From NCBI RefSeq assembly GCF_900109575.1, contig NZ_FOAF01000006.1, forward strand, positions 62,001-126,000: 64,000 nucleotides of DNA. The letters run 5' to 3'. The stretch comes from Olivibacter domesticus (GTDB taxonomy: Bacteria > Bacteroidota > Bacteroidia > Sphingobacteriales > Sphingobacteriaceae). The notes beneath the pieces are model-generated. The model worked only from the letters and a program-made list of their open reading frames with translations. It was not told the DNA's origin and did not search any database. Positions 54,909 through 63,940 of this stretch are shown here, piece by piece (the first letter of the stretch is position 1; each line of letters opens with the position of its first letter). Both the position numbers and the translations under genes were made by a program.

Positions 54909-55907
54909 TTAGCGTAGAAAACCATAATGGGGACTACGATGGCCTCCTCCTGTTTGCGTTCTAAATGGAAGCACGTTTGTTGTCTCTTTATTATAGCCAG
55001 CATACATTACCACGTTTCCATCATTCTGAACAAGAATCTGTGCCCACTTCGCTAAATTCCCGTTAGGAGAATTCGGATCAACATATGAGCCAGATACCCA
55101 AAGCTTTTGGTCCCTATCAGGAAGCTTTCTTACAATAGCTAATTCGCCTGTTTCGTAGAACCAAAGCTCGCCAGGATATCGCATATTTCCAACCCATGCG
55201 TGATTGGCAGCCCAAATGGCTCCTCGGTCTGCTCTTCTATACAGAACTAAATTTCCATCATTCTGAAATTCAAGCATATATTCCAGATTTTGCGAATATA
55301 TTGCTTGCCCTTGAACTATCACTGGTTTAACGTTTGATGTTCTAATCGCCTTTTGAACGTAATAATCTGTAGTAGTTGACAGGTTATATATAACATCTAA
55401 CTTAATATTTTCCCACACTTGCGGTATAGCACGCTCAGCAGGTGGTGTTGGATATTGCCATTTTTGTGTTGGAAAAGGCCGAAAATAGTTATAGACTTGT
55501 CTATTATCGAGAGGCCCTGACGATGATTCGTAAACGAATTCAACCTGTCCATCCCACATATCTTTTGGTACTTTAAAGGTAATCGCTCCGTCAACATAAG
55601 TATTCTTAAAGGCACTTGTCGGAATGTGGTACTGATCTGTAGCTGATTTAGTTGACCCATCCCTAAATCTCAGTCGGACATAATAATAGACGGCCTCTCG
55701 TGCATTGCCATGATCCCAAGACGAGAATGTAAACCTAAGTGTATATGTTTTTTCCGTGTTATGAACAGGTATCTCGGTAGACAACACTCCGTCTATTAAA
55801 GGTACTCCATCTATAGCCGCATGTATCAAAAGGGGATATGCAGAACAGACGCTGCATAACAGCAGAAAAAACGATAAAAGTGCCGATGTTAGAAAATTAA
55901 TTTTCAT
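54909..55907 (-). CDS. Secreted protein with bulb-type (mannose-binding) lectin domain
   Basis: 332 residues from the ATG at 55907, which gives MKINFLTSALLSFFLLLCSV and cleavage near CSAYP. An unassigned beta-rich region (about 25-185) is followed by a monocot-mannose-binding lectin domain (about 195-315). Two sugar sites fit Q-x-D-x-N-x-V-x-Y exactly (QNDGNLVLY 215-223; QNDGNVVMY 294-302), and the middle one (near 250-258) is degenerate. Such domains occur in lectin-like bacteriocins (LlpA) and other mannose-binding secreted proteins. The start lies inside the end of the small lipoprotein gene (11-base overlap). Confidence 0.82.
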   Translation of the reverse strand: MKINFLTSALLSFFLLLCSVCSAYPLLIHAAIDGVPLIDGVLSTEIPVHNTEKTYTLRFTFSSWDHGNAREAVYYYVRLRFRDGSTKSATDQYHIPTSAFKNTYVDGAITFKVPKDMWDGQVEFVYESSSGPLDNRQVYNYFRPFPTQKWQYPTPPAERAIPQVWENIKLDVIYNLSTTTDYYVQKAIRTSNVKPVIVQGQAIYSQNLEYMLEFQNDGNLVLYRRADRGAIWAANHAWVGNMRYPGELWFYETGELAIVRKLPDRDQKLWVSGSYVDPNSPNGNLAKWAQILVQNDGNVVMYAGYNKETTNVLPFRTQTGGGHRSPHYGFLR

Positions 55908-56187
55908 TCTCATCTCCTTTCTCAAACTCTGCCTTATAGACGTTCGCTTCGCCATATCTCTTTATTAATTCTTCAACTGGCATTTTATAATTATCCCCAA
56001 TCAGAACAAAGTTCTTTGTGTCGTCATATCTGATTTGGCTAACATCAACATTATGCACAACTGATAAAAACTTAAATGCCTTTACTTCGATTTCGGGAGC
56101 AATTTTTGACTCGTACTCTGGAGTTTGTTTCTGACACGCAATAAAAACATTCACGCAGCAGAGAGCAATCAGTAAAATTTTTTTCAT
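55897..56187 (-). CDS. Small lipoprotein paired with the lectin
   Basis: 96 residues: MKKILLIALCCVNVFIAC, then QKQTPEYESK. Body about 75 residues with FKFLSVVHNVDVSQIRYDDT and NFVLIGDNYKMPVEELIKRY; no family recognised. It is translationally coupled to the lectin gene and sits downstream of promoter repeat 2. An accessory, anchor or self-protection role for the lectin is possible (inference). Confidence 0.75.
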   Translation of the reverse strand: MKKILLIALCCVNVFIACQKQTPEYESKIAPEIEVKAFKFLSVVHNVDVSQIRYDDTKNFVLIGDNYKMPVEELIKRYGEANVYKAEFEKGDENEN

Positions 56188-56354
56188 ATTAAAATTTATT
56201 TTGTTTAATGAGCAGTAAATATATAAATAAAATTTATTTTTACATTATTAACCATTTCTAATATTTACAAAAAAAATTAAACATACTATTAATTTAACAC
56301 TGCATTATGAAATCATTTTTTTCTATCTCAGAAAAAAAATGAACAGCAAAAGAT

Positions 56355-56536
56355 GGGCATAATACACAGCCAAGCTATTTTAATCAAGAAATCGATTTTC
56401 GTATAGGTTGAAGTAAATGTTTGTCTTATAGGCTTATGTTAATTAAATTCTTGTTTAGATTGATTTCCCACAAAAGTAAATAAAAAACCATAACCTTCAA
56501 AAATAAATTTTTATAGAACAGGATGAAAATTATTCC
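56355..56536. repeat. 182-bp direct repeat carrying a promoter, copy 2
   Basis: Matches 54546-54727 base for base apart from a few substitutions (for example CATAATACACAG against CATAATTCACAG). It lies upstream of the small lipoprotein/lectin unit on the minus strand. Confidence 0.9.
56471..56502 (-). promoter_or_regulatory. Promoter of the lectin unit
   Basis: Same TTTTG-N19-TACTTTTG arrangement as in repeat copy 1. The first start codon (56187) is about 277 bases downstream, so the leader RNA is long and diverges from copy 1 after the repeat ends. Confidence 0.65.
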
Positions 56537-56580
56537 CTCACCAAAGCAGATTATGTAACATTCAGCAGAGATGGTGTTGG
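56537..56580 (+). pseudogene. Remnant of the NTF2-like gene, copy D
   Basis: About 44 bases (CTCACCAAAGCAGATTATGT, then AACATTCAG) match the 3' part of the gene at 37514 and then break off. TCCATCATATATACATAAA follows, as in the other copies. Confidence 0.7.
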
Positions 56581-56599
56581 AGGTCCATCATATATACAT

Positions 56600-56641
56600 A
56601 AAAGCATCAAGGCGATCGATCAGGACCACCTTGATGCTTTT
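56600..56641. terminator. Terminator after NTF2 remnant D
   Basis: AAAAGCATCAAGG / CCTTGATGCTTTT, 13-bp perfect stem. Confidence 0.82.
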
Positions 56642-56757
56642 AATATCAAATCTTAACTTTATCAGATTTCTCCATTGCGCTTTGCTCCAGTCGAAATGAC
56701 GGCCACAAGCTTTCTAGACATCTCTATTAGTTATTTCTCTCATCAATCCAACACTCA

Positions 56758-58356
56758 CTAATACCCCGGGTTTTGTTTAAGATGCGGTTCAACACGCAAT
56801 ACCGTTTGATGAAAGGGCCACAAATAGTTATTAGGCGCAAAGGAGCGATCTTCAATTTTGAGTGACACTTTATTTCCATTCACCATACGGGTATGTCCCA
56901 AAGCAGGCTGATTCATCACCTGTTCTGCAAGACGCCATCTTAGAATATCTTCATAACGCAATCCTTCTCCCGCAAACTCAATACGCCGCTCATTACGTAA
57001 TAAGGTGATCCACTGATCTTGAGTATAAGCACTATAAGCTGGTAGCGTCACATCGGCGATCGACATGTCCAGCCCTGCCCGGGCACGCACCTGATTAATA
57101 CAACTCTTCGCTAATTCATCCACTTCACCTAGCATCATTTTAGCTTCGGCGTAGGTAAGTAAGACCTCGGCATAACGTAGAAGACCATACGTTAACGTGC
57201 CCTCCCGAAAAGCATCATCTTCCGGCACGAGTTTCCTAAACCAGTAGCCCGACTTACTGGCACGTTGGTTTTCATAATACATGGGGTTTCCGGATGTATA
57301 AATATCAATTTTTTCACCGTAAAAGGTATCTCCCGGCCCCATAATGCTTGCTGCATACCGAGGATCCCGATTGAGGGAAGGATTTAATTCATACTCCTCT
57401 TTTGTATGTAAAGGGCATTGATCAATAGGCCTTCCCTGTAAGGTCCAATAAGTGTCTACCAGCGATTTCAAGGGAACAGCGTACGATTGGCCATCTCCTG
57501 TACGAAAATGTGGCCCTAGATCACGGAACGATAAAGTAGTACCATTCCCTACACTTTCACGATCCATATGAATAATAAATTCTTTGTTTATCTGATCACC
57601 TTTATATTGAAACAAATCGCCATAGTTTCCATATAATTGGTATTTACCACTATCCATAATTTCCTTTGCTAACTGCGCCGCTAGCTCATAACGTCCAGTG
57701 AATAGCGCGTAACGCATAACAAGTGCCTTAAATGAATATTTATTGAACATGTATTTATTTGTTGTATACTGATCCGCAGGTAAACGTTCAGCAATGTCTG
57801 CTGCCATCGAAAAAAGATTCTCCAGCACCTGCGCTTGTGGAGTAGGTGCTACATTTGCTTCTTCAATAGTTGAGGGCACCAACACAAAGGGAATATCGCC
57901 CCAGCGCATCGTCACTTCAAAGTATAGCCATACACGAAGCCCTTCCAAAATTGCTTTATACCGTTCCCGCACGGCTTCATCTTCTACGTAAGGCACCTGA
58001 ATATTGGCAAGGTAGGTATTAATCCGCCCAATATGCTTCATATATAAGGTCCAATAGTATTCAAAAGCTCTTGTATTGCTGTTAAAGGTACCATTCGCAA
58101 TCCGTTGGTGATGATCACCTTCAGAACGACTATACGCATTATCTGTACGTGCATCTTTCATATAGAATAAAAGGCGCCTATCAGTCCTATTGGTGAATAC
58201 ATCTAAGTAGGCACTGTAAACAACACGCCTAAGATCATCTTCATCTACGAAAAACTCCTGAAAAGTCGTAGCCGTAGGATCTGTTTTATCTAAAAACTTT
58301 TCACAGCCCATCAATGTTTGGGCAAGCATGATCAGTATTATTATTTTCGCTTTCAT
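56758..58356 (-). CDS. SusD/RagB-like lipoprotein (pair 6)
   Basis: 532 residues; signal MKAKIIILIMLAQTLMGC then EKFLDK. SusD helices: ILEGLRVWLYFEVTMRWGD near 145 and GLLRYAEVLLTYAEAKMMLG near 395; NERRIEFAGEGLRYEDILRW near 455; ends LKQNPGY. A gap of 211 bases from SusC contains two small hairpin-prone CCTTCGG words, wider than in the other pairs here (5 to 86 bases). Confidence 0.96.
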   Translation of the reverse strand: MKAKIIILIMLAQTLMGCEKFLDKTDPTATTFQEFFVDEDDLRRVVYSAYLDVFTNRTDRRLLFYMKDARTDNAYSRSEGDHHQRIANGTFNSNTRAFEYYWTLYMKHIGRINTYLANIQVPYVEDEAVRERYKAILEGLRVWLYFEVTMRWGDIPFVLVPSTIEEANVAPTPQAQVLENLFSMAADIAERLPADQYTTNKYMFNKYSFKALVMRYALFTGRYELAAQLAKEIMDSGKYQLYGNYGDLFQYKGDQINKEFIIHMDRESVGNGTTLSFRDLGPHFRTGDGQSYAVPLKSLVDTYWTLQGRPIDQCPLHTKEEYELNPSLNRDPRYAASIMGPGDTFYGEKIDIYTSGNPMYYENQRASKSGYWFRKLVPEDDAFREGTLTYGLLRYAEVLLTYAEAKMMLGEVDELAKSCINQVRARAGLDMSIADVTLPAYSAYTQDQWITLLRNERRIEFAGEGLRYEDILRWRLAEQVMNQPALGHTRMVNGNKVSLKIEDRSFAPNNYLWPFHQTVLRVEPHLKQNPGY

Positions 58357-58567
58357 CAGTTTATTTTTTGTTTATTCATTATTGCATGCTTCTAAAGGCA
58401 TTCATGCTGCCTTCGGCGGTTTAGTTGTCAGATGGAGCCTTTGATGATTAAACCCCGAAGGGCTCATGAACACAAAAGCACCATTTAAAATCCGTGAATA
58501 AATAATCTTTACCCTGTATTTAACAATTATTTTAATCATGCCGGGTTCATTATCATGTATTTTTGAT

Positions 58568-61500
58568 TTATAAGATGGATGCCCGAAGGCCGAAACTATA
58601 AATTGCCATTCTAGGATAACTGCCATTACCGCCATTGCGCTCAGGTTCTAAGCCTTCCCACTTAGTGAAGGTAAAGGCATCCTGGGCATTGAGATAGATG
58701 CGCAGATTTTGAATGCTCTTGGATATATGTGGGAAAGTATAGCCTATCTGGATCATTTTAATACGAAAAAATGCAGCATTGCTCAGCCAAACATCGCTCA
58801 GCACGGCATTCGAACTGGCACCCGTCCATACCCTTGGATAACGGCTATTAGGGGTTTCCGGAGTCCATCGGTTATCCATATATTCCTGTCGTGGCGTACC
58901 CAAACTATTGTTAGTACCGTCCATTAACACCGGATAGCCTTCCAAACCATTTAGCCAGCCGGTACGCTTACCTACACCCTGCCCCATCATGGTAAAGTCC
59001 CAGCGTTTATATTTTAGGTCAATATTAACCGCATAATTCAAGTGTGGAAAGGGGTCACCTAAATCAACCCGATCCATTTCATTGATGACCCCATCGCCAT
59101 TTTGATCGATGTAACGGATATCACCCAGCAAGGTATTAGGCAGCTTTGCAGTCGTATTATTCACCTCTTCTTGTGTTTGAAAATAGCCATTGCTCTGGTA
59201 ACCGTAGTAGTTATCGAGCGCAATACCGGGGTACCAGACTTTGTTCTCATTGTCTTTAAAGATCAAGGTGTCATTGGCGCCATAGCCTGCCTTCAACACC
59301 TTATTCCGGTTATCGAACAACATCCCTCCAAGCGTATAACTGAAATCACCTTTTTTATCCGACCATTGCGCACTTATTTCCCATCCCTTATTTTCAACTG
59401 ATCCGATATTAACGGCCGATTCAAGGTTATTAGACCCCGTTAACGGCGGTACGGGGAAACGATCGTAAATAAGATCATAAGAATGTTTTCTATAGATCTC
59501 CGCTGTTAAGTTAAGCCTGTTATTGAGCGCTGTAAGATCTAGCCCAACGTTCCATTGTTTTTGCTTTTCCCAGGAGAATTCCGGATTTGGCACCCGCATC
59601 GTCCAGCCCCAATCGTTCACATTTTCCTGCCACAAGTAGGGATCAACATTTTCATTACCAATCAGTCCATAAGAAGCCCGTAGTTTTAGGTTAGTGATCG
59701 TATTAGAAGAACGGATTTTCTCAAAAAACCGCTCGTTCTGTATATTCCAGGCGATGGCGGCTGAAGGAAAAGTTCCCCAGCGATGGCCCGGCGCAAACTT
59801 GCTGCTTCCATCAGCACGCGCCGTAACCTCCAACAAATAACGGTTATCAAAGGAGTAGTTTGCTTTTCCGAAAAACGAGGCCTTGCTTACCTCCCGATAA
59901 TCAGTATAGTTATAATTCATAATCTCCGATCCCGCTATGAAATACAATTTATCCTTCTTCCCTCTGAAGTCTTGCTCATAATTTACGTTGGCCCGCGCGG
60001 TGAGCTGACTTACACTTACCCCTTGTTTCGATCCGACATTGTTTGCCCAGGTGGCAGCCGGTTTACCGTTCGCATCGTAAAACATAAAAGTCGAGCGTTT
60101 CACCTTGCTGGCCGACTTATCGATCGTATAAGAAACATTTCCTTCCAGGAATAAATTACTTTTAATAAAATATTTGGGACGCAGGTTAATCGTACTCACA
60201 TCATACATATTATTCCGCCTCCATCCATGCTCAATGGCGGCCAAAGGATTCAGGTTATTATGCAAAATATAATGTTCAGGAAGAGCTGATTCATAGAAAA
60301 CTGACTGCGTAGGATTCATTTTCCAGGCATCTTGGTACAACCAGTGATCATTGGGATCACCGTTGATATCCTCAAGCTGTAAGCGATTGACCTGCAAGCG
60401 GTGTGCATAGAAATCCGCCAGCAACACAAATTTATCGGCTACATTAATATTCGTATTGAACCGAGCACTGAATTTCTCGGACCCTTCAAATCGGTTCAGT
60501 CCGCCTTCATTAAGATAACCCAACATCAAATTGAAGGTACCCACACCACCCCCGCCCGAGATACTGGAAGTAAAATTCTTTGCCTGTGCCCGCTTTTGCA
60601 TCACCTCGTCTATCCAATCGACCTCTGTGTATTTCCCCTCATCTGCCAGTGCAATCTGTTCCTGGCTAAAAGACTCTGATTGTCCTTGCATGCGGTGTGC
60701 CTCATTATTGAGCTGCATATAATCTGCAGATCCAACTAAATGAGGTAAATCAATGGGTTCACTAAACGAAGTCCACGAATGTAGGTCCACCTTGAACTGG
60801 CCTGTTGAACCACGCTTTGTTACAATAACAATTACCCCATTAGCTCCCCTTGATCCGTATAAAGAAGCAGAGGCAGCATCTTTTAATACGTTGATACTTT
60901 TAATCTGATTGGGATCGAGATCGGTAAGACTTTGTTCCATACCATCCACAATAACTAATGGCTCCGCCCCTTGTAAGGTACTGATCCCTCGTATGGAGAT
61001 GGCACCGGGAACAGATCCAGGCATATTACTTCCCTGCATCATCGTTACACCTGGGAGCGTGCCGCTAAAAGCTTCCTGCAGTTTAAAAATCGGTCGGTTG
61101 GTGGCGCGATCCATATTAAGTTCCACCACCGAAGACGCCACGTGTCTTCTTTCAATGGTATTATAGCCCGTTACCACCACCTCTTCCATTTGGCGACTCT
61201 CCTCTTTTAAAACGACATCCATCTTCGAACGACCCTTGATATTTACTTCAAGGGTAGCATAGCCCATTAAGCTGAATATAAGGATGGCGTCTCCGCCTAC
61301 CTCCATTCGGTACTGCCCATCAACATCCGTCTGCACACCCAGGTTCGTTCCTTTTACTAAAACACTCACCCCCGGAAGCGGCTCCCCCTTCGCATCGCGT
61401 ACCGTACCGATTACATTCTGCACATTCCTTTTGATCGAACGTTTTTTTACAATAGTTTCAAGCGCTTTGGGTTCTTCTTTTGAGATGATAATGTTTTTCT

Positions 61501-61831
61501 CGATGATGTTATACGAGAGGCCTTGTGCAAACAAAATTTTCTGTAAGGCTTCTTCCAAGGATTTATCCTTTAGGTTTACAGTAACGGGCTTTGCTGCATC
61601 TAAAACAGCAGCATCTATCAAGATGTTAAACCCGCTCTGCTTTCTGATATCTTTAATGATATCGTTTAATGTTGCTTTGTTCCTGTTCAGGCTGACCGTT
61701 TGCCCGTATAAGGCTGCACTGACGTTTAAGGAGAGGAGCAACAGCATGAGAGTCACCTTCATGATCAGCAAAAATCTAAACAGTTTGCGCGTATTTTCAA
61801 GGCAAAAAATTGCCGTATATTTTTTATACAT
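58568..61831 (-). CDS. SusC-like TonB-dependent receptor with STN domain (pair 6)
   Basis: 1087 residues. Signal helix about 18-42, STN domain about 48-118 (TLNDIIKDIRKQSGFNILID), carboxypeptidase-regulatory-like domain from about 140 (VIGTVRDAKGEPLPGVSVLV), plug with ISIRGISTLQGAEPLVIVDG, barrel to FGLRASIL. The segment before the plug (MEEVVVTGYNTIERRHVASS) differs from the VVGYG-type of the other five, which marks it as a separate SusC subfamily. The STN should signal to the FecR encoded 130 bases upstream. Confidence 0.96.
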   Translation of the reverse strand: MYKKYTAIFCLENTRKLFRFLLIMKVTLMLLLLSLNVSAALYGQTVSLNRNKATLNDIIKDIRKQSGFNILIDAAVLDAAKPVTVNLKDKSLEEALQKILFAQGLSYNIIEKNIIISKEEPKALETIVKKRSIKRNVQNVIGTVRDAKGEPLPGVSVLVKGTNLGVQTDVDGQYRMEVGGDAILIFSLMGYATLEVNIKGRSKMDVVLKEESRQMEEVVVTGYNTIERRHVASSVVELNMDRATNRPIFKLQEAFSGTLPGVTMMQGSNMPGSVPGAISIRGISTLQGAEPLVIVDGMEQSLTDLDPNQIKSINVLKDAASASLYGSRGANGVIVIVTKRGSTGQFKVDLHSWTSFSEPIDLPHLVGSADYMQLNNEAHRMQGQSESFSQEQIALADEGKYTEVDWIDEVMQKRAQAKNFTSSISGGGGVGTFNLMLGYLNEGGLNRFEGSEKFSARFNTNINVADKFVLLADFYAHRLQVNRLQLEDINGDPNDHWLYQDAWKMNPTQSVFYESALPEHYILHNNLNPLAAIEHGWRRNNMYDVSTINLRPKYFIKSNLFLEGNVSYTIDKSASKVKRSTFMFYDANGKPAATWANNVGSKQGVSVSQLTARANVNYEQDFRGKKDKLYFIAGSEIMNYNYTDYREVSKASFFGKANYSFDNRYLLEVTARADGSSKFAPGHRWGTFPSAAIAWNIQNERFFEKIRSSNTITNLKLRASYGLIGNENVDPYLWQENVNDWGWTMRVPNPEFSWEKQKQWNVGLDLTALNNRLNLTAEIYRKHSYDLIYDRFPVPPLTGSNNLESAVNIGSVENKGWEISAQWSDKKGDFSYTLGGMLFDNRNKVLKAGYGANDTLIFKDNENKVWYPGIALDNYYGYQSNGYFQTQEEVNNTTAKLPNTLLGDIRYIDQNGDGVINEMDRVDLGDPFPHLNYAVNIDLKYKRWDFTMMGQGVGKRTGWLNGLEGYPVLMDGTNNSLGTPRQEYMDNRWTPETPNSRYPRVWTGASSNAVLSDVWLSNAAFFRIKMIQIGYTFPHISKSIQNLRIYLNAQDAFTFTKWEGLEPERNGGNGSYPRMAIYSFGLRASIL

Positions 61832-61961
61832 TTGATTTTAGGTTTATTAATGTAGGTCCAAACTTAATTGATAAACTATTGGCTAAAAGGCCATGTCAGT
61901 CAGGGGTACTCCACTACTCCTGACTCTTTTGCCTTCGCTCGTTACCACGATGTAAGTAGCG

Positions 61962-63146
61962 TCAATCCATAACGATCACCCTCCTTCCTTCAATAACGAA
62001 ATGTGCCGTTTTGAGCATCTCTAACGCTTTAATCATTTGCTGTATATCATCCATTCGCGAGATTGTTCCATCAAATTTTCTCCCGCTCAAATCACCCTTA
62101 TAAACGATTTCCACATCATACCACCTGCTCATCTTTTTCATGACACTTTCGAGCGGTTCATGATTAAAGAAAAAATAACCCTCTTTCCAAGCCAGCACCT
62201 CTTCTATATCAATTTTATGCACTTCAATTTCTTCTCCTTGATCTCGAACCCTTGCTTGCTCTCCCGGTTTAAGCAGACTTTTATTATCACCCTTTGCTAC
62301 TTGCACACTACCTTCCAGCAAGGTGGTGTGCACTTGCTGATCATCTGGGTAGGCACTCACATTAAAGTGTGTTCCTAAAACCTTTACCAGCACGTTTTTC
62401 GCTTCCACAAAAAAGGGCTGTTCCCTTTTTTTCGCCACCTCGAAATACACTTCCCCCGTAATGGATACCTTACGCACTCCTTCCGTAAATTTCACTGGAA
62501 AACGGATAGAAGAGGCGGCATTGAGCCACACCTTGCTTCCATCAGGTAACACTGCTTGGTATTCGCCCCCGGCCGGTGTGGTAATCGTGTTTTGTAAAGG
62601 GATCGTGTTTTTTGCATCCACTGCCGTTGCCTCATACATTAATGTTCCCTTATCTATTTGTAAGCGCGCGTCTCCTTGCATCACCAAGGCTTTGCTGGAA
62701 GAAGAATCCAATTCAATTGTTTTGCCATCCGCTAAGGTTAACACCGCCTTTTTGCTTCCTGGAACAATTTTGCTTGCAAGGTTAGCTTTAGAAGATGATT
62801 GACCTGGCCATTTAAACTCAACTTTGAATATTACAAGCATCAGTATTATGCTTGCAGCAATACTCGCGCTCGCCCATAAGGTCTTCCGCAATTTCTTCTT
62901 TGAAAAAAAAGATCGCCTCCCCCGATTAAATCGTTCATCACGCATAATTGCTTGATAGATCTCTCCACTGGGTACCTCTTGATCCTTCGCAAATTCCAGT
63001 TCTTCGCTCAGTTGGTTGATCACATCCGCTAAGGTTTTGTCTTCGTAATGTTGATGAATATAATCTACCAATTCCTGATAATCTGCTGGCTGAATCTGAT
63101 TTTCAAGATAAGCAGTAACCAATAACAATAAGCGATCTTTCGTCAT
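61962..63146 (-). CDS. FecR-family anti-sigma regulator (pair 6)
   Basis: 394 residues. Cytoplasmic N-terminus about 1-85, one membrane helix about 90-107 (ASIAASIILMLVIFKV), a FecR domain from about 185 (GGEYQAVLPDGSKVWLNAAS, GEVYFEVAKKREQPF, VLGTHFNVSAYPDDQ) and a C-terminal DUF4974 domain (FFNHEPLESVMKKMSRWYDV). A linker between helix and FecR domain includes a Leu/Asp-rich stretch (LTLADGKTIELDSSSSKALV). It lies between sigma and SusC. Confidence 0.95.
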   Translation of the reverse strand: MTKDRLLLLVTAYLENQIQPADYQELVDYIHQHYEDKTLADVINQLSEELEFAKDQEVPSGEIYQAIMRDERFNRGRRSFFSKKKLRKTLWASASIAASIILMLVIFKVEFKWPGQSSSKANLASKIVPGSKKAVLTLADGKTIELDSSSSKALVMQGDARLQIDKGTLMYEATAVDAKNTIPLQNTITTPAGGEYQAVLPDGSKVWLNAASSIRFPVKFTEGVRKVSITGEVYFEVAKKREQPFFVEAKNVLVKVLGTHFNVSAYPDDQQVHTTLLEGSVQVAKGDNKSLLKPGEQARVRDQGEEIEVHKIDIEEVLAWKEGYFFFNHEPLESVMKKMSRWYDVEIVYKGDLSGRKFDGTISRMDDIQQMIKALEMLKTAHFVIEGRRVIVMD

Positions 63147-63234
63147 GCGTTTTTCTATCCTTATAAAAAGCTATAATAGCTTTATAAGAGAGTTAACGTA
63201 TCAAATGAAAAGAAGGGTAGGGAAATGGTAAAAA

Positions 63235-63828
63235 TTATTTCACAAAGGAACAATAAAAGATAAAGGCAACATATAATACATCGTATCTTGCGAGTTGAGA
63301 CTTGATGGATTTCAGTGCACAAACCAGGTGGTATTTAACCGTATTTTTAGAAATGTGTAGCTCTTTAGCAATCTCCTCATAAGAAAGGCCTTCCATTCTA
63401 CTCAATTTAAAAACCATTTGCTGCTGTTTAGGTAGGCTTTTCAAGATGTCCGCTGTAATCTGTTGCAGATCCTTCCACAACACCGTGTCCTCGGTTTCGT
63501 TGCTTAGGGTTTCCTGCACAGTCATCAACTCCCGCTGCATACGAGAGGCGCTTGTTATACGCCGAAAGGCATCGATGGTTAAACGCCTTGCCTTGTTAAA
63601 TAGATAGGGATATAGCGGTAGTGTTTCTGATAAATCTTGCCGATGAATCCATAAACTCAGAAAGGCCTCCTGCGTAACCTCTTTACTAAGCTCATCGTTT
63701 TTTAGGAAAGCATAGGCAAAGCGATAAACCGCCTGATGATATTGTTGGTAAATCGACTGAAAAGCTTGTTCGCTTCCATTGCGGAGTTGTGCAATTAACA
63801 AAGGGTTTACACTCAGAGGGGGCGGCAT
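63235..63828 (-). CDS. ECF RNA polymerase sigma-70 factor (pair 6)
   Basis: 197 residues. Region 2 about 25-95 (YQQYHQAVYRFAYAFLKNDE, TQEAFLSLWIHRQDL) and region 4 about 125-180 (LPKQQQMVFKLSRMEGLSYE, EIAKELHISKNTVKYHLVC). First gene of the pair-6 unit, with a good promoter just upstream. Confidence 0.95.
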   Translation of the reverse strand: MPPPLSVNPLLIAQLRNGSEQAFQSIYQQYHQAVYRFAYAFLKNDELSKEVTQEAFLSLWIHRQDLSETLPLYPYLFNKARRLTIDAFRRITSASRMQRELMTVQETLSNETEDTVLWKDLQQITADILKSLPKQQQMVFKLSRMEGLSYEEIAKELHISKNTVKYHLVCALKSIKSQLARYDVLYVAFIFYCSFVK

Positions 63829-63856
63829 ATTTGGCTATCAGTTAGTATGTAGCTAG

Positions 63857-63886
63857 CAAATATAATATTTCTGAGTAAAGCGCAAA
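63857..63886 (-). promoter_or_regulatory. Promoter of the pair-6 sigma gene
   Basis: Minus strand TTTG, 18-base spacer, TATATTTG (perfect TAnnTTTG). The start codon follows about 29 bases after the -7 element. Confidence 0.7.
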
Positions 63887-63921
63887 AAAAAAGCTACCCC
63901 AATCAGGAGGTAGCTTTTTTT
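63887..63921. terminator. Terminator at the right end
   Basis: AAAAAGCTACC / GGTAGCTTTTT, 11-bp stem, ending the minus-strand gene that runs in from beyond the window. It overlaps the -33 region of the sigma promoter. Confidence 0.85.
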
Positions 63922-63940
63922 GAATATCATACAGATGCTA

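Noticed and set aside
61284-61835. Plus-strand frame of 183 residues at the right SusC
   Set aside because: Antisense to the SusC signal/STN region; no independent support.
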